The translations under genes were made by a program, and so were the position numbers. The notes below the pieces were generated by a model, which ran no database searches, was not told where the DNA came from, and was given only the letters and a program-made list of their open reading frames with translations. DNA of 58,749 bases, taken from a virus. Shown in pieces: positions 16,782 to 24,088 of the stretch (its first letter is position 1; every line of letters begins with the position of its first letter). The stretch spans positions 1-58,749 of the IMG/VR virus record IMGVR_UViG_3300037487_001109. One strand, 5' to 3'.

Positions 16782-16844
16782 GATAGCAGGCTTTAAAACC
16801 TGCTATCGCTTAACTAGTCAATCACGGCTAGTAAATTGGAGTAA
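16782..16844 (+). promoter_or_regulatory. Leader element 5: two hairpins and AAATTGGAGTAA
   Basis: Stem GATAGCAGG/CCTGCTATC (16782-16790 with 16799-16807), second stem ACTAG/CTAGT (near 16813-16832), then AAATTGGAGTAA (16833-16844) before the ATG at 16850. The last twelve bases are a perfect complement of the loop of the hairpin at 18013-18040. Confidence 0.7.
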
Positions 16845-16849
16845 ATTAC

Positions 16850-17080
16850 ATGAAAGCAGGCAAAGCACTGACGGAGATACCAAGATTTAACATAGTTAAA
16901 ATAATAACTAATGTGATTAATAACGCACTAAGCATTGAGCACGAGATACTTAAAACTGACATTATTCAATCTGAGATTAGAATCAGCTATTTGAATGCAT
17001 GCAAAATCCATGGTGCTGATACTATCCGCGTAGAATTAGCACGGTTGTACACACTGGAAGAATTGTTAATAGATGCATAA
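16850..17080 (+). CDS. Small early protein, unknown function
   Basis: A 76-residue helical protein (FNIVKIITNVINNALSIEH, IRVELARLYTLEELL) behind leader 5. No membrane segment or known motif. Its ribosome-binding site pairs at all 12 positions with the anti-leader loop, making it the best predicted target of that RNA. Confidence 0.65.
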   Translation: MKAGKALTEIPRFNIVKIITNVINNALSIEHEILKTDIIQSEIRISYLNACKIHGADTIRVELARLYTLEELLIDA

Positions 17081-17111
17081 TTTAAATTTAATAAAATTGG
17101 AGATTACTAAT

Positions 17112-17801
17112 ATGGAGCGTTTTAGAGACTTTCATCCCTCATCATGGGATTCAAAAGCTAACTATGTAGGCCAGTCAGATCACAATCATTGGTATGTTTT
17201 TAATATAATGAAGACAAGGGACGCGGATTTACTAACAGAGTCCAATTGGGATTATATCTGTAAAGAGCTTGAACCGGATGAAATAGCAGGCTGCGAGGTG
17301 CATACGTTCGGTCATTGGGCATGTGGTCATTATGATTTGATACTTATTCATCCTTGGCATAAAAAACTATTGGAAAAGGCACGAGACTTGGAAAAGCAGT
17401 TAGCTAGTTATCCTGTTTTAAACGAAGCTGATTATAACGCTAGATGTGAAATCGAGATTGATCGGCAATGGGATGACTTCGCACGTGACGATTTTATATC
17501 AGAATTATCAAAGTATACCGAGCTGGATTTAACAGAGTACAGCTCCGAGCAAATAGATGCTCTCTATTATTTCCTGCAAGAGATATCTGGCACCTATAGA
17601 GGTAGTTTTACTGAAGAGCCCAACTTTCATATAGAAGAGATTTGTCGTATCTACGGCACCACAATAACTAAAGAAGTCTATATGCCATGTATATTTGAGC
17701 GCAAAGTCAAAAACTTTCCAATTTCAGATAGCATGCTAGACCGTGTAATGAATCCAAAAAAGTATCACGAGCCCATTAATCAGATTAAATTATTTGAATA
17801 G
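17112..17801 (+). CDS. Conserved phage protein, unknown function
   Basis: A 229-residue protein. ATG 17112 lies 9 bases after AAATTGGAG (17094-17102); an ATG at 17073 is in frame but has no such site. The pattern DADLLTESNWDYICKELEPD followed by VHTFGHWACGHYDLILIHP is one I recall from proteins of phages and plasmids of Gram-negative bacteria, always of unknown function. The C-terminal half is acidic and helical. Last gene before the non-coding RNA-like region. Confidence 0.75.
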   Translation: MERFRDFHPSSWDSKANYVGQSDHNHWYVFNIMKTRDADLLTESNWDYICKELEPDEIAGCEVHTFGHWACGHYDLILIHPWHKKLLEKARDLEKQLASYPVLNEADYNARCEIEIDRQWDDFARDDFISELSKYTELDLTEYSSEQIDALYYFLQEISGTYRGSFTEEPNFHIEEICRIYGTTITKEVYMPCIFERKVKNFPISDSMLDRVMNPKKYHEPINQIKLFE

Positions 17802-17811
17802 TTAGGTTTGG

Positions 17812-17930
17812 CTTCCAGTTGATCTCTACCTTTCACCTGGAAGTCACTAGTTAGCTAATATCAACTAACCAAATTGGATATTTTAAAATAAAAATTACCT
17901 GTTCAAAATATGAACAGTTAAAAATTGGAC
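17812..17930 (+). other. Two orphan hairpin leaders without genes
   Basis: First: CTTCCAG/CTGGAAG (17812-17818 with 17837-17843), GTTAG/CTAAC (17850-17854 with 17865-17869), then AAATTGGAT (17871-17879). Second: CTGTTCA-aaata-TGAACAG (17899-17917), then AAATTGGAC (17922-17930). Neither is followed by a start codon at ribosome-binding distance. They may be remnants of lost genes or part of a structured RNA. Confidence 0.6.
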
Positions 17931-18012
17931 GCTATCTCCCTAGATAAACAGCCATAATTACGCTGACTTATGAAAAAGACCCTTCCAAATGTCCTGTTTT
18001 GTCCCTTAATCT

Positions 18013-18040
18013 AAACTAGGTTACTCCAATTTCCTAGTTT
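18013..18040 (+). ncRNA. Anti-leader hairpin (putative trans-acting small RNA core)
   Basis: A perfect 8-bp stem AAACTAGG/CCTAGTTT (18013-18020 with 18033-18040) presents the 12-base loop TTACTCCAATTT. The loop is the exact complement of leader 5 (AAATTGGAGTAA), pairs with leader 2 at 12 positions with one G-U, and with leader 3 at 11 of 12. It lies directly before a strong terminator, the usual layout of a 3'-derived small RNA. Complementarity and stem are seen in the sequence; the regulatory role is inference. Confidence 0.55.
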
Positions 18041-18043
18041 GCC

Positions 18044-18088
18044 CCTCTTCCAGTTTAGACTTATGAATTAAACTGGAAGAGGTTTTTT
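18044..18088 (+). terminator. Strong Rho-independent terminator of the early block
   Basis: A 14-bp perfect stem CCTCTTCCAGTTTA/TAAACTGGAAGAGG (18044-18057 with 18069-18082) with an 11-base loop, followed by TTTTTT. Confidence 0.92.
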
Positions 18089-18101
18089 CTTGTGTCAGCC
18101 T

Positions 18102-18599
18102 ATGAATATTCTACCACTAGCCCTATCCGCCTGCCTGCTCTGCTATGCAATACCGATAGCCCCAAGCACACATAACAATACAAACAGCCTGACTAGTTCT
18201 ATCCATACACCCACAAGCATTCACCAGCTAATAGCAAAGCACGCCAAATCTAAAGCCATACCGATAGCCCTAGTCACAAGAATTGTTAAGCAGGAATCAA
18301 GTTTTAACCCAAAAGCCAAACGCTACGAACCAAGCCTCAGAGCTCATAGCCTTGGACTTATGCAAATAATGGATAACTACTGGGTAAACTCTAAGACCTG
18401 TCCCTTCATAAAAGCCCCGGCTGACCTCCTGGACGCCGATTTAAACCTCAAATGTGGTACTTCCATACTTAGATCCCTTCTGTCTAAATATCCTAGCACC
18501 AAGGATGCTCTCATAGCCTACAACGGGGGAGAAAACTGTTTTCTTTCTCCAAAATGCCTGACTCAGAGCTCTCTCTACGCAGAAAAAATTCTTAGCTAA
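18102..18599 (+). CDS. Secreted lytic transglycosylase (endolysin candidate)
   Basis: A 165-residue protein from ATG 18102 with a cleavable or anchor-type signal (NILPLALSACLLCYAIPIA). A TTG at 18090 would add four residues and has GAGG seven bases upstream, so it is a real alternative. The SLT/goose-lysozyme-like fold is shown by the catalytic Glu in VKQESSFNP (about residue 65), LGLMQI near 88 and AYNGG near 145. It would cleave murein glycan strands from the periplasm for lysis or secretion. It begins directly after the early terminator, so it needs read-through or its own start. Confidence 0.85.
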   Translation: MNILPLALSACLLCYAIPIAPSTHNNTNSLTSSIHTPTSIHQLIAKHAKSKAIPIALVTRIVKQESSFNPKAKRYEPSLRAHSLGLMQIMDNYWVNSKTCPFIKAPADLLDADLNLKCGTSILRSLLSKYPSTKDALIAYNGGENCFLSPKCLTQSSLYAEKILS

Positions 18600-19040
18600 A
18601 TATTTCATAAAAAGACAAAACTGCACTTTCCAAATACAGGTCGGCACACTTTTGTATTTTTTAGAAAAAGCTGAAAGTGCCTTATATTCGATTTGGCCAA
18701 AAAGTGTGCCGACCTACCTGTTTGTGTGCCGACCTAAAACAGGGTCGGCACACCCCTGTAGCCCATTGAAATCATTAACGAATCCAGGAATAAAACAACT
18801 TCGTGTGCCGAGTGCCGACCTATTTCCAAACTTTTCCTTATATATAGTAATAAATAATACTATTGTTCCAGTAGTATATCTTATATATATATCTTCATAT
18901 ATGTTATTTATTAAAGAATAGTCGGCACACCGGCACAGACACACTTTTTCCTTGGGCATATCAACCGCTTACCCCCTGTGCCGACCCCTGTGCCGACCCC
19001 ATTTTAGGTCGGCACAGTCGGCACAGAACAAATTGTTCTA
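18600..19040. other. Candidate replication origin: iterons around an AT-rich core
   Basis: Twelve copies of GGTCGGCACA or its complement TGTGCCGACC occur here: 18639, 18705, 18725, 18743, 18804 (partial), 18811, 18921, 18930 (partial), 18977, 18989, 19007 and 19017. They flank an almost pure A+T stretch (18830-18920). The outer pair 18638-18653 and 18699-18714 forms a long inverted repeat. A palindrome AGAACAAATTGTTCT (19025-19039) overlaps the 3' end of the primase-helicase gene. Iterons plus AT-rich DNA beside a replication initiator gene is the classic layout of an origin. Confidence 0.7.
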
Positions 19041-21512
19041 TTGTAGTGCCTCTAGACCCACTGCTCCGGTGCCTCCAGCCGAGCTTTTACTAAACTTTAT
19101 TTTGTAACTTCTGGTCTGTACCCCCTTTACCCTTACTCTTCTACACTCGCACCTGAAATTTCCCTTCAGCATAGCCCCAAGAGCCGCCGCATTTAGTCGT
19201 TTATCACTCATACCGTGCCTTTCTAGTGCCTCATTCACATACGCGAGTATCTCTGGCATGGTATGCCAGTCATTATCCTCTCCTGGTGCCTCTGGTGCCA
19301 CCTCAAATAGCCCCTGAATAAAGCTCTCACCTGTAAAATGCTCTGACTTGTAATCTTCCAGACTCATCACCACCTCCAACGGCACCACCATGTGCCCTCT
19401 CTCCCTCATCCGCCTATAGCCCTCCAGTGCCCAGTTCATAATCCCAGACAACTCCTCTTTAAGCATCTGCTGCAATTCCAACTCTTTTGCGCCACTTGGA
19501 ATAAACTGCCTTACATATGGAATGATGCACAATCGGCGCAGGATGCCATAGTTCTCACTCTGTGGTATGGGTCTATCGTTGCACCCAAGATGGAATTTTG
19601 CCCTGTTAGGCACATCTCTCTCCTCAGCATATAGCTTGCGTGCCAGTATTGTAGGGCCTGTGAGGTTCTTTACGAGCCCCTCATTCCACTGGGTCTTAGT
19701 ATCCATGTCATCCACAATTACCACCCTCTTGCCCTCAATTTTGGCTCCTACGCGCTCTAATTCCTTCTGGAAGGCAGTAGGGGACTTGGCGAACGTGGTG
19801 CCGGACATCAACGTAGCGTAACCACCCATAAGCATTGACAGTGCCTGGAGTACTTTACTCTTCCCGTTGCTGCCACCTCCATAGTGGATATAAATCTTCT
19901 GCTCACTTATGTACCCAGTTAAGCTGTAGCCAAATAGCTCCTGCATGAACCCTACCATACCTTCCGGGTCATCATTATCCGCAAACACTTCAGCCATAAA
20001 CGTTTCCCACCTTGGGCACGTGGCTTTTGGGTCATAGTAAACATTACTCCTGTGCAACAGGTAATCCTCTGCCTTAGCCTCTCTTAGCGTGCTGTTTGTC
20101 ATGCTAAATACCCCGTTTAAACAGTATGAAAAATCAGGATTAGCATCAAAAAACGTAGCCTCCACTTTTCTGATATACTTAGAGCTCAATACTCTGGTAA
20201 TAACCGAGCTTATAAACTGCCCTGACTGGTATTTGTCTAGTGCTACTTTTGCCTTGTCACCTGGAAAAGCCGTCAAAAACCCCGGATCACAGAATATATC
20301 CCTGCAGCACACATCTACAAAATGAGATATAATCTCGTTGCGTGCCCTCTGATTGGCCCATATCAATATATCCTCATTAAAGGCATATAGGTCGTTATCG
20401 ATGCACACAAGCATCTTCCCATAACGCTGCAGAACTCTCTGCATAGTAGCCATACAGGAAAATCTATTAACAAACAGCGGGCCTTCATCGTACACATAAG
20501 AGTAAATCCCTTTAAAGCCGTTTGTAGGCGCCTGTGCAATCTCTTCCAGTTTAACCAGTAGAGCCTTATCGACTTTAGACTTCTTCTCCATATTCTCAGA
20601 GGCTACTCTAAGCGCAGATTCAAATGTCTTAATGGCTTCTGCGTGCTCAAGCGGTCCTCCACATTCCTCTGAAAATGCTTGATTAATCGTATCGGTATAT
20701 ACTTCCAGGTGCTCAGTATCAATTACACCATCTTTCCCGCACTCAAGAGCCTCTTTATACACTTGATGCCAGAGCGCTGTGTTACGGCCGGACTTTGTTA
20801 CATCAATGGTGCCGCCCCTCTTCTCAAACCGTTTAAATTCAGCTTTCAGGCGTTTTGATTCTTCTTTTTTGGCCTCAAGAGCCAGCTTGTAATACTCATC
20901 GTGCCAAGGAAAGAGCTTGTGCAAATCAACTACACCTATAGGGGCAGCCTCTCTTTCCCCTATAATCTTAGGCATAAACTCTTTGCCATCCTTACAAATC
21001 CTTGGCACTCCCGGAACTCTTATTGTCTTTGTAGTAGTGTCTAGAGTTTTATCCCCATTAAAATACTGAGCCAAAGCCAATTGATAGTGCTGCCATGCCT
21101 CGATTGGCACATTCTCAATCTTCCAGTATAAATGGTACTTCCCGCCTGCTTCTGGTAGTAAGCTTGATAGCGAACTACAAACTGCCAGATGCGGAGAAAA
21201 CTCTTCCCAGATACTTGCAACCTTGTCAGCGTGAATTGGTTCATCTATATCAACACACAGTACTCTTGTGTTTAAGACGCCCTCTTTCCGCCTGCCTTTG
21301 GCATCCATAGCGTTAAGAGTAACGTGCAGTGTAGGAGATACCTCTGAGAGCACTTCCAGTGTAGACAGAATAACCGGAACTGTCTCAAACATAGTTCCAT
21401 AACCTTTTAACTGGTGCTTGGAAGCAAAGTCCAGCAGGCAGACTGTAAAATAAGATGCGTCAGGGTCGAGGAATTTAAAGAATAATTCAATATCCTCTTT
21501 ATTAATCTGCAT
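19038..21512 (-). CDS. Primase-polymerase / superfamily 3 helicase (D5/VapE-like)
   Basis: An 824-residue protein from ATG 21512, preceded by GGAAGG and a TTTAATTGGG leader-like motif; an in-frame TTG lies at 21527. The N-terminal archaeo-eukaryotic primase-type domain shows VDIDEP (about 87-92), GGKYHLYW (about 123-130) and TIRVPGVPR (about 162-170). The C-terminal SF3 helicase has Walker A GGGSNGKS (545-552), Walker B VVIVDDMD (near 600) and the FHLGCNDRPIP motif. Such proteins recognise the origin, unwind it and lay primers. The gene reads away from the control gap at 21.7-21.85 kb and ends in the iteron region. Confidence 0.9.
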   Translation of the reverse strand: MQINKEDIELFFKFLDPDASYFTVCLLDFASKHQLKGYGTMFETVPVILSTLEVLSEVSPTLHVTLNAMDAKGRRKEGVLNTRVLCVDIDEPIHADKVASIWEEFSPHLAVCSSLSSLLPEAGGKYHLYWKIENVPIEAWQHYQLALAQYFNGDKTLDTTTKTIRVPGVPRICKDGKEFMPKIIGEREAAPIGVVDLHKLFPWHDEYYKLALEAKKEESKRLKAEFKRFEKRGGTIDVTKSGRNTALWHQVYKEALECGKDGVIDTEHLEVYTDTINQAFSEECGGPLEHAEAIKTFESALRVASENMEKKSKVDKALLVKLEEIAQAPTNGFKGIYSYVYDEGPLFVNRFSCMATMQRVLQRYGKMLVCIDNDLYAFNEDILIWANQRARNEIISHFVDVCCRDIFCDPGFLTAFPGDKAKVALDKYQSGQFISSVITRVLSSKYIRKVEATFFDANPDFSYCLNGVFSMTNSTLREAKAEDYLLHRSNVYYDPKATCPRWETFMAEVFADNDDPEGMVGFMQELFGYSLTGYISEQKIYIHYGGGSNGKSKVLQALSMLMGGYATLMSGTTFAKSPTAFQKELERVGAKIEGKRVVIVDDMDTKTQWNEGLVKNLTGPTILARKLYAEERDVPNRAKFHLGCNDRPIPQSENYGILRRLCIIPYVRQFIPSGAKELELQQMLKEELSGIMNWALEGYRRMRERGHMVVPLEVVMSLEDYKSEHFTGESFIQGLFEVAPEAPGEDNDWHTMPEILAYVNEALERHGMSDKRLNAAALGAMLKGNFRCECRRVRVKGVQTRSYKIKFSKSSAGGTGAVGLEALQ

Positions 21513-21527
21513 ATGCCTTCCACCCAA

Positions 21528-21728
21528 TTAAAGTTTTCCCAATTTTGCTAGCTTGAATAAGAACATCCCATCATCTGAACTACTTATAGCTTCCTTCATT
21601 GCTACCCTTACAAGTGCTCTGATAGTCATAGCCTTTGTGGTGCCTGTCAGTTTAATGAGACGTTTAAGTTCTTTAGTTTCTCTTGGGGTAAACTCAGTAA
21701 CAAATATTACTCTTTTTTTGATTGTCAT
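21528..21728 (-). CDS. Small basic protein upstream of the primase-helicase (possible regulator)
   Basis: A 66-residue basic protein from ATG 21728: strand-like KKRVIFVTEFT, then two helices (PRETKELKRLIKLTG and MTIRALVRVAMKEAI). The strand-helix-helix order resembles a ribbon-helix-helix DNA-binding protein. It lies in the same leftward unit as the primase-helicase and faces the accessory operon, so it could control both, but this is inferred from layout. Confidence 0.6.
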   Translation of the reverse strand: MTIKKRVIFVTEFTPRETKELKRLIKLTGTTKAMTIRALVRVAMKEAISSSDDGMFLFKLAKLGKL

Positions 21729-21855
21729 ATATTTTATCTTGCAGTAGAGTTTGAATCGTGCCTAATATGCTTGCATAGCTTACAGGTGGTCTAATTACAT
21801 TAGCCAAGAGCAGGCTTGTTAGCAAGTACCTAAATTTTAATTGGAGAAAATATTT
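21729..21855. promoter_or_regulatory. Divergent promoter gap with a hairpin leader
   Basis: A 127-bp gap between the leftward replication unit and the rightward accessory operon. It holds a hairpin CTAAT-tac-ATTAG (21791-21803) and the leader AATTGGAGAAA (21839-21849) for the ATG at 21856, a further member of the early-leader family. I see no convincing -35/-10 pair on either strand. Confidence 0.5.
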
Positions 21856-22074
21856 ATGAACAACGAACGCACACTTGACAGCATCACCCTTTATCAGGAT
21901 GAACTTGAATCACTCCTGGTAACCGCCTATAGACTCTGTGAGTCCAGACTGCGGATGCTGGCAGAGCCGGTGTTTTCCCAAAAAGAGATTACCGAAGATA
22001 TAAAACACCTTGTTGCCAGTGCCAGAGTGTTCTCAGATGATAGTGAAATGATGGATGTACTTGTATGCGATTAG
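21856..22074 (+). CDS. Small acidic protein, unknown function
   Basis: A 72-residue acidic helical protein from ATG 21856, which follows the leader GGAG by 9 bases. Contains ITLYQDELESLLVTAYRLCE and EITEDIKHLVASARVF. First gene of the accessory operon; its end overlaps the glycosyltransferase start by 10 bases. No family recognised. Confidence 0.65.
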   Translation: MNNERTLDSITLYQDELESLLVTAYRLCESRLRMLAEPVFSQKEITEDIKHLVASARVFSDDSEMMDVLVCD

Positions 22075-22862
22075 GAATAACTGCAATTGTAAAAGACGAA
22101 GGGCTCTACCTTAAAGAATGGCTGATATTTCATAGCCTTCAGACGGTAGACGCCTTTTTTATTTATGATAACGGAAGCACCGACAACACGCGGGAGATAG
22201 TTGAGCAGTTTAAGCTAGATTACCCATATTTACAGGTGAATCTGATTGACTGGCAGGGACGCTGCCAGCAATTGCCTGCGTATAATCATTCAGTCAAGAA
22301 CAATAAAGACGTTGACTGGATGGCCTTTCTTGATGCAGATGAGTTTTTATACTCTCCAAAAGGCTACTCCATTAAAGAGTACATAGAGACTATCACACAC
22401 GTTAATTATAAGATTGCGGGCGTAGTGGCCAAGTGGAAACTGTTTGGTAGTGCTGGTGCAGACAGGCACGAGAAGGGCCTAGTGATTGAGAGATTCACTA
22501 AGTGTGCTGACAGAGTAGACCAGCATTGTAAATCTATTATGCGTATGGACCAGCTTATATCGGCAGGTAGAAATACCCACACATTCAGGTCAACTGGTAT
22601 TATTGTTGACGAAGATATGCACACTCTTCCATATGAATATGCCACATTAAGCAAAGCAGGCGCATCAACTATATGCATTAACCACTACCACACAAAATCA
22701 AAAGAAGAGTATCGCCTGCGCTGTCAGAAAGGATGTGCCGACAGTGAAGGGCAGAGAGAATTTGAGATATCCTTTTCATGCCACGATAGAAATGAGGCAG
22801 AGGATACGTATCTGAGGGATGCATATACACCTTTGATACGGGATAAAATATATGAAGAGTAA
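22065..22862 (+). CDS. Glycosyltransferase, GT92/GT2-like
   Basis: A 265-residue protein. The N-terminal nucleotide-sugar fold has ITAIVKDEGLYLKEWLIFH (residues 5-23), YDNGSTDNT (34-42) and a DxD metal site FLDADEF (D90, D92). A His-containing C-terminal segment (ICINHYHTKSKEEYRLR) matches the GT92/DUF23-like group. It would transfer a sugar, either to modified phage DNA bases or to the host surface to alter receptors; the sequence does not tell which. It overlaps both neighbours slightly. Confidence 0.85.
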   Translation: MRLGITAIVKDEGLYLKEWLIFHSLQTVDAFFIYDNGSTDNTREIVEQFKLDYPYLQVNLIDWQGRCQQLPAYNHSVKNNKDVDWMAFLDADEFLYSPKGYSIKEYIETITHVNYKIAGVVAKWKLFGSAGADRHEKGLVIERFTKCADRVDQHCKSIMRMDQLISAGRNTHTFRSTGIIVDEDMHTLPYEYATLSKAGASTICINHYHTKSKEEYRLRCQKGCADSEGQREFEISFSCHDRNEAEDTYLRDAYTPLIRDKIYEE

Positions 22863-23001
22863 TATAAATAGCGAGGTGAAAGTGACAACTAAACAGCCAG
22901 ACCTTTTTAACGTGTGGTTGATGGGCTACCCAATAGGTCACACAGAATTAAAGGATTGGGCAACAGCGTGGTTCCGGCCTGTGCGAGAGAAGCGTTTATA
23001 G
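22852..23001 (+). CDS. Small protein, unknown function
   Basis: A 49-residue protein (ATG 22852, TAG 22999-23001) overlapping the glycosyltransferase end by 11 bases. It contains DLFNVWLMGYPIGHTEL and WATAWFRPVREKRL. The coupled start and lack of other coding content here support it; no family is recognised. Confidence 0.55.
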   Translation: MKSNINSEVKVTTKQPDLFNVWLMGYPIGHTELKDWATAWFRPVREKRL

Positions 23002-23017
23002 AATTGATAGGATTAAT

Positions 23018-23362
23018 ATGAGTGAATTAGGCCAGAAAGCCGAGGCGTATGCCTATAAACAAGTCCAGCAGCTAGTTAAGGATGGGCACACTGAAGTTCA
23101 AATGGAGCTTAGAGACTTTGATGAAACTATCCGAGAGATTTACACCGCAGGATACACCGAGGCCATGAAAGGGCAGAGGTGGATACCTGTTAGCGAGAGG
23201 TTGCCGGGAATAGACGAGGATGTACTTATCTACCCTGAGTCTGCTCGCAGTAAGATATTTTATTTTAATGGAAATGGTTGGGAGTATGAAGGATTTAAGC
23301 ACGACTTAAATCGCTTTACCCACTGGCAACCACTACCACAACCACCGCAGGGGGGAAGATGA
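23018..23362 (+). CDS. DUF551-domain protein
   Basis: A 114-residue protein. Residues 50-110 match DUF551: RWIPVSERLPGIDEDVLIY at the start and FTHWQPLPQPP at the end. The family is frequent in phages and prophages and has no assigned function. The N-terminal 45 residues are helical. Stop overlaps the next ATG by 4 bases. Confidence 0.85.
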   Translation: MSELGQKAEAYAYKQVQQLVKDGHTEVQMELRDFDETIREIYTAGYTEAMKGQRWIPVSERLPGIDEDVLIYPESARSKIFYFNGNGWEYEGFKHDLNRFTHWQPLPQPPQGGR

Positions 23363-23634
23363 TACCTTGCTATAAAAAAGTCTGGAAAGACGAAAGCTGC
23401 AGGGTGGATATAGAGATAAGTATTAGCCCTGGTTTTAGTGAGGATACGCGCAAAATAGAACTAACCGAAGGTCACTTCCTCGCCCCTGCCGAGCTTGAGC
23501 AGGTGGCGCGAAGTGCTTTTGAGGCGGGGAGGGCTGTTTACTCCAGCACCGACAACGTGCATGTCTGGAATGATTTTAACCACTGGCAAACACAAAACAA
23601 GAATTTAACAATTAAAACAATTAAGGAGAAATAG
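23359..23634 (+). CDS. Protein of unknown function with repeat-derived tail
   Basis: A 91-residue protein coupled to the DUF551 gene (ATGA). It contains EVARSAFEAGRAVYSS-like helix (LEQVARSAFEAGRAVY) and ends in QTQNKNLTIKTIKEK, which is encoded by a DNA repeat that also makes the tail of the unrelated protein at 23868-24086. Confidence 0.6.
   Translation: MIPCYKKVWKDESCRVDIEISISPGFSEDTRKIELTEGHFLAPAELEQVARSAFEAGRAVYSSTDNVHVWNDFNHWQTQNKNLTIKTIKEK
23590..23633 (+). repeat. Leader-cassette repeat, copy A
   Basis: ACACAAAACAAGAATTTAAC followed by AATTAA(AACAATTAA)GGAGAAATA. Copy B lies at 24051-24085 and a truncated copy C (ACACAAAACAAGAA) at 24765-24778. Each sits at a gene boundary and, in A and B, supplies the end of one gene and the ribosome-binding site of the next. 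Confidence 0.85.
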
Positions 23635-23636
23635 AG

Positions 23637-23855
23637 GTGGAAGAAGGAAAGTTAATATTTGCATACGAGTCAAAGCCTATCACGCCTGAGAAGGTTGATT
23701 TGATTAAAAACCTAAGACAAGACTTCTCGAATATTCACGAGAATATTTTAGTGCATTGTCCTAAAAGTAGAGAGCAATCAATCGCACTTACTCACCTAGA
23801 AACCGCAGCTATGTTTGCTATCAAAGCGATAACGCATGAAGTGGTAAAAGACTAA
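23637..23855 (+). CDS. Acb2/Tad1 hairpin-domain protein (predicted cyclic-nucleotide sponge)
   Basis: A 72-residue protein with GTG start (GGAG 12 bases upstream in repeat A). It has the helical hairpin of the Acb2/Tad1 group: ITPEKVDLIKNLRQDF for the first helix, then the hallmark SREQSIALTHLETAAMFAIKAI, closely matching the family pattern 'GREKSLALTKLEEALFWANAAI'. Family members form hexamers that bind cyclic di- and trinucleotides and thereby block CBASS (and sometimes Thoeris) defence. The family call is from recognised sequence pattern; the activity here is inferred. It sits in the accessory operon expressed toward the replication genes. Confidence 0.8.
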   Translation: MEEGKLIFAYESKPITPEKVDLIKNLRQDFSNIHENILVHCPKSREQSIALTHLETAAMFAIKAITHEVVKD

Positions 23856-23867
23856 GGGGAGGGCAGA

Positions 23868-24086
23868 ATGAATAAGAGCGATGGAAAGACACATTATATA
23901 ATTACATGCAAAGACGGAGAAACCGACTTAATATATGGTAATTATCTTTTTCATTCTGCCCAAGCTGCAAAGGCAAAGGTTGGGGATTGGGATGTTTTTC
24001 AAAAGACTTCTTGCTGGAGACTTCAAGCAATCAAGTTTGAATTTATAAAAACACAAAACAAGAATTTAACAATTAAGGAGAAATAA
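23868..24086 (+). CDS. Small protein, unknown function, repeat-derived tail
   Basis: A 72-residue protein from ATG 23868 (AGGGGAGG upstream). The start resembles a small beta domain: THYIITCKDGETDLIYGNYLF. It ends KTQNKNLTIKEK, encoded by repeat copy B. Family not recognised. Confidence 0.6.
   Translation: MNKSDGKTHYIITCKDGETDLIYGNYLFHSAQAAKAKVGDWDVFQKTSCWRLQAIKFEFIKTQNKNLTIKEK
24051..24085 (+). repeat. Leader-cassette repeat, copy B
   Basis: Same as copy A but without the 9-base insertion. It encodes TQNKNLTIKEK at the end of the upstream protein and provides AAGGAG for the ATG at 24089. Confidence 0.85.
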
Positions 24087-24088
24087 AG

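Noticed and set aside
18600-19040. CRISPR array for the repeated GTCGGCACA sites
   Set aside because: Units are only 8-10 bp, occur in both orientations and at irregular spacing; this fits iterons, not a CRISPR array.
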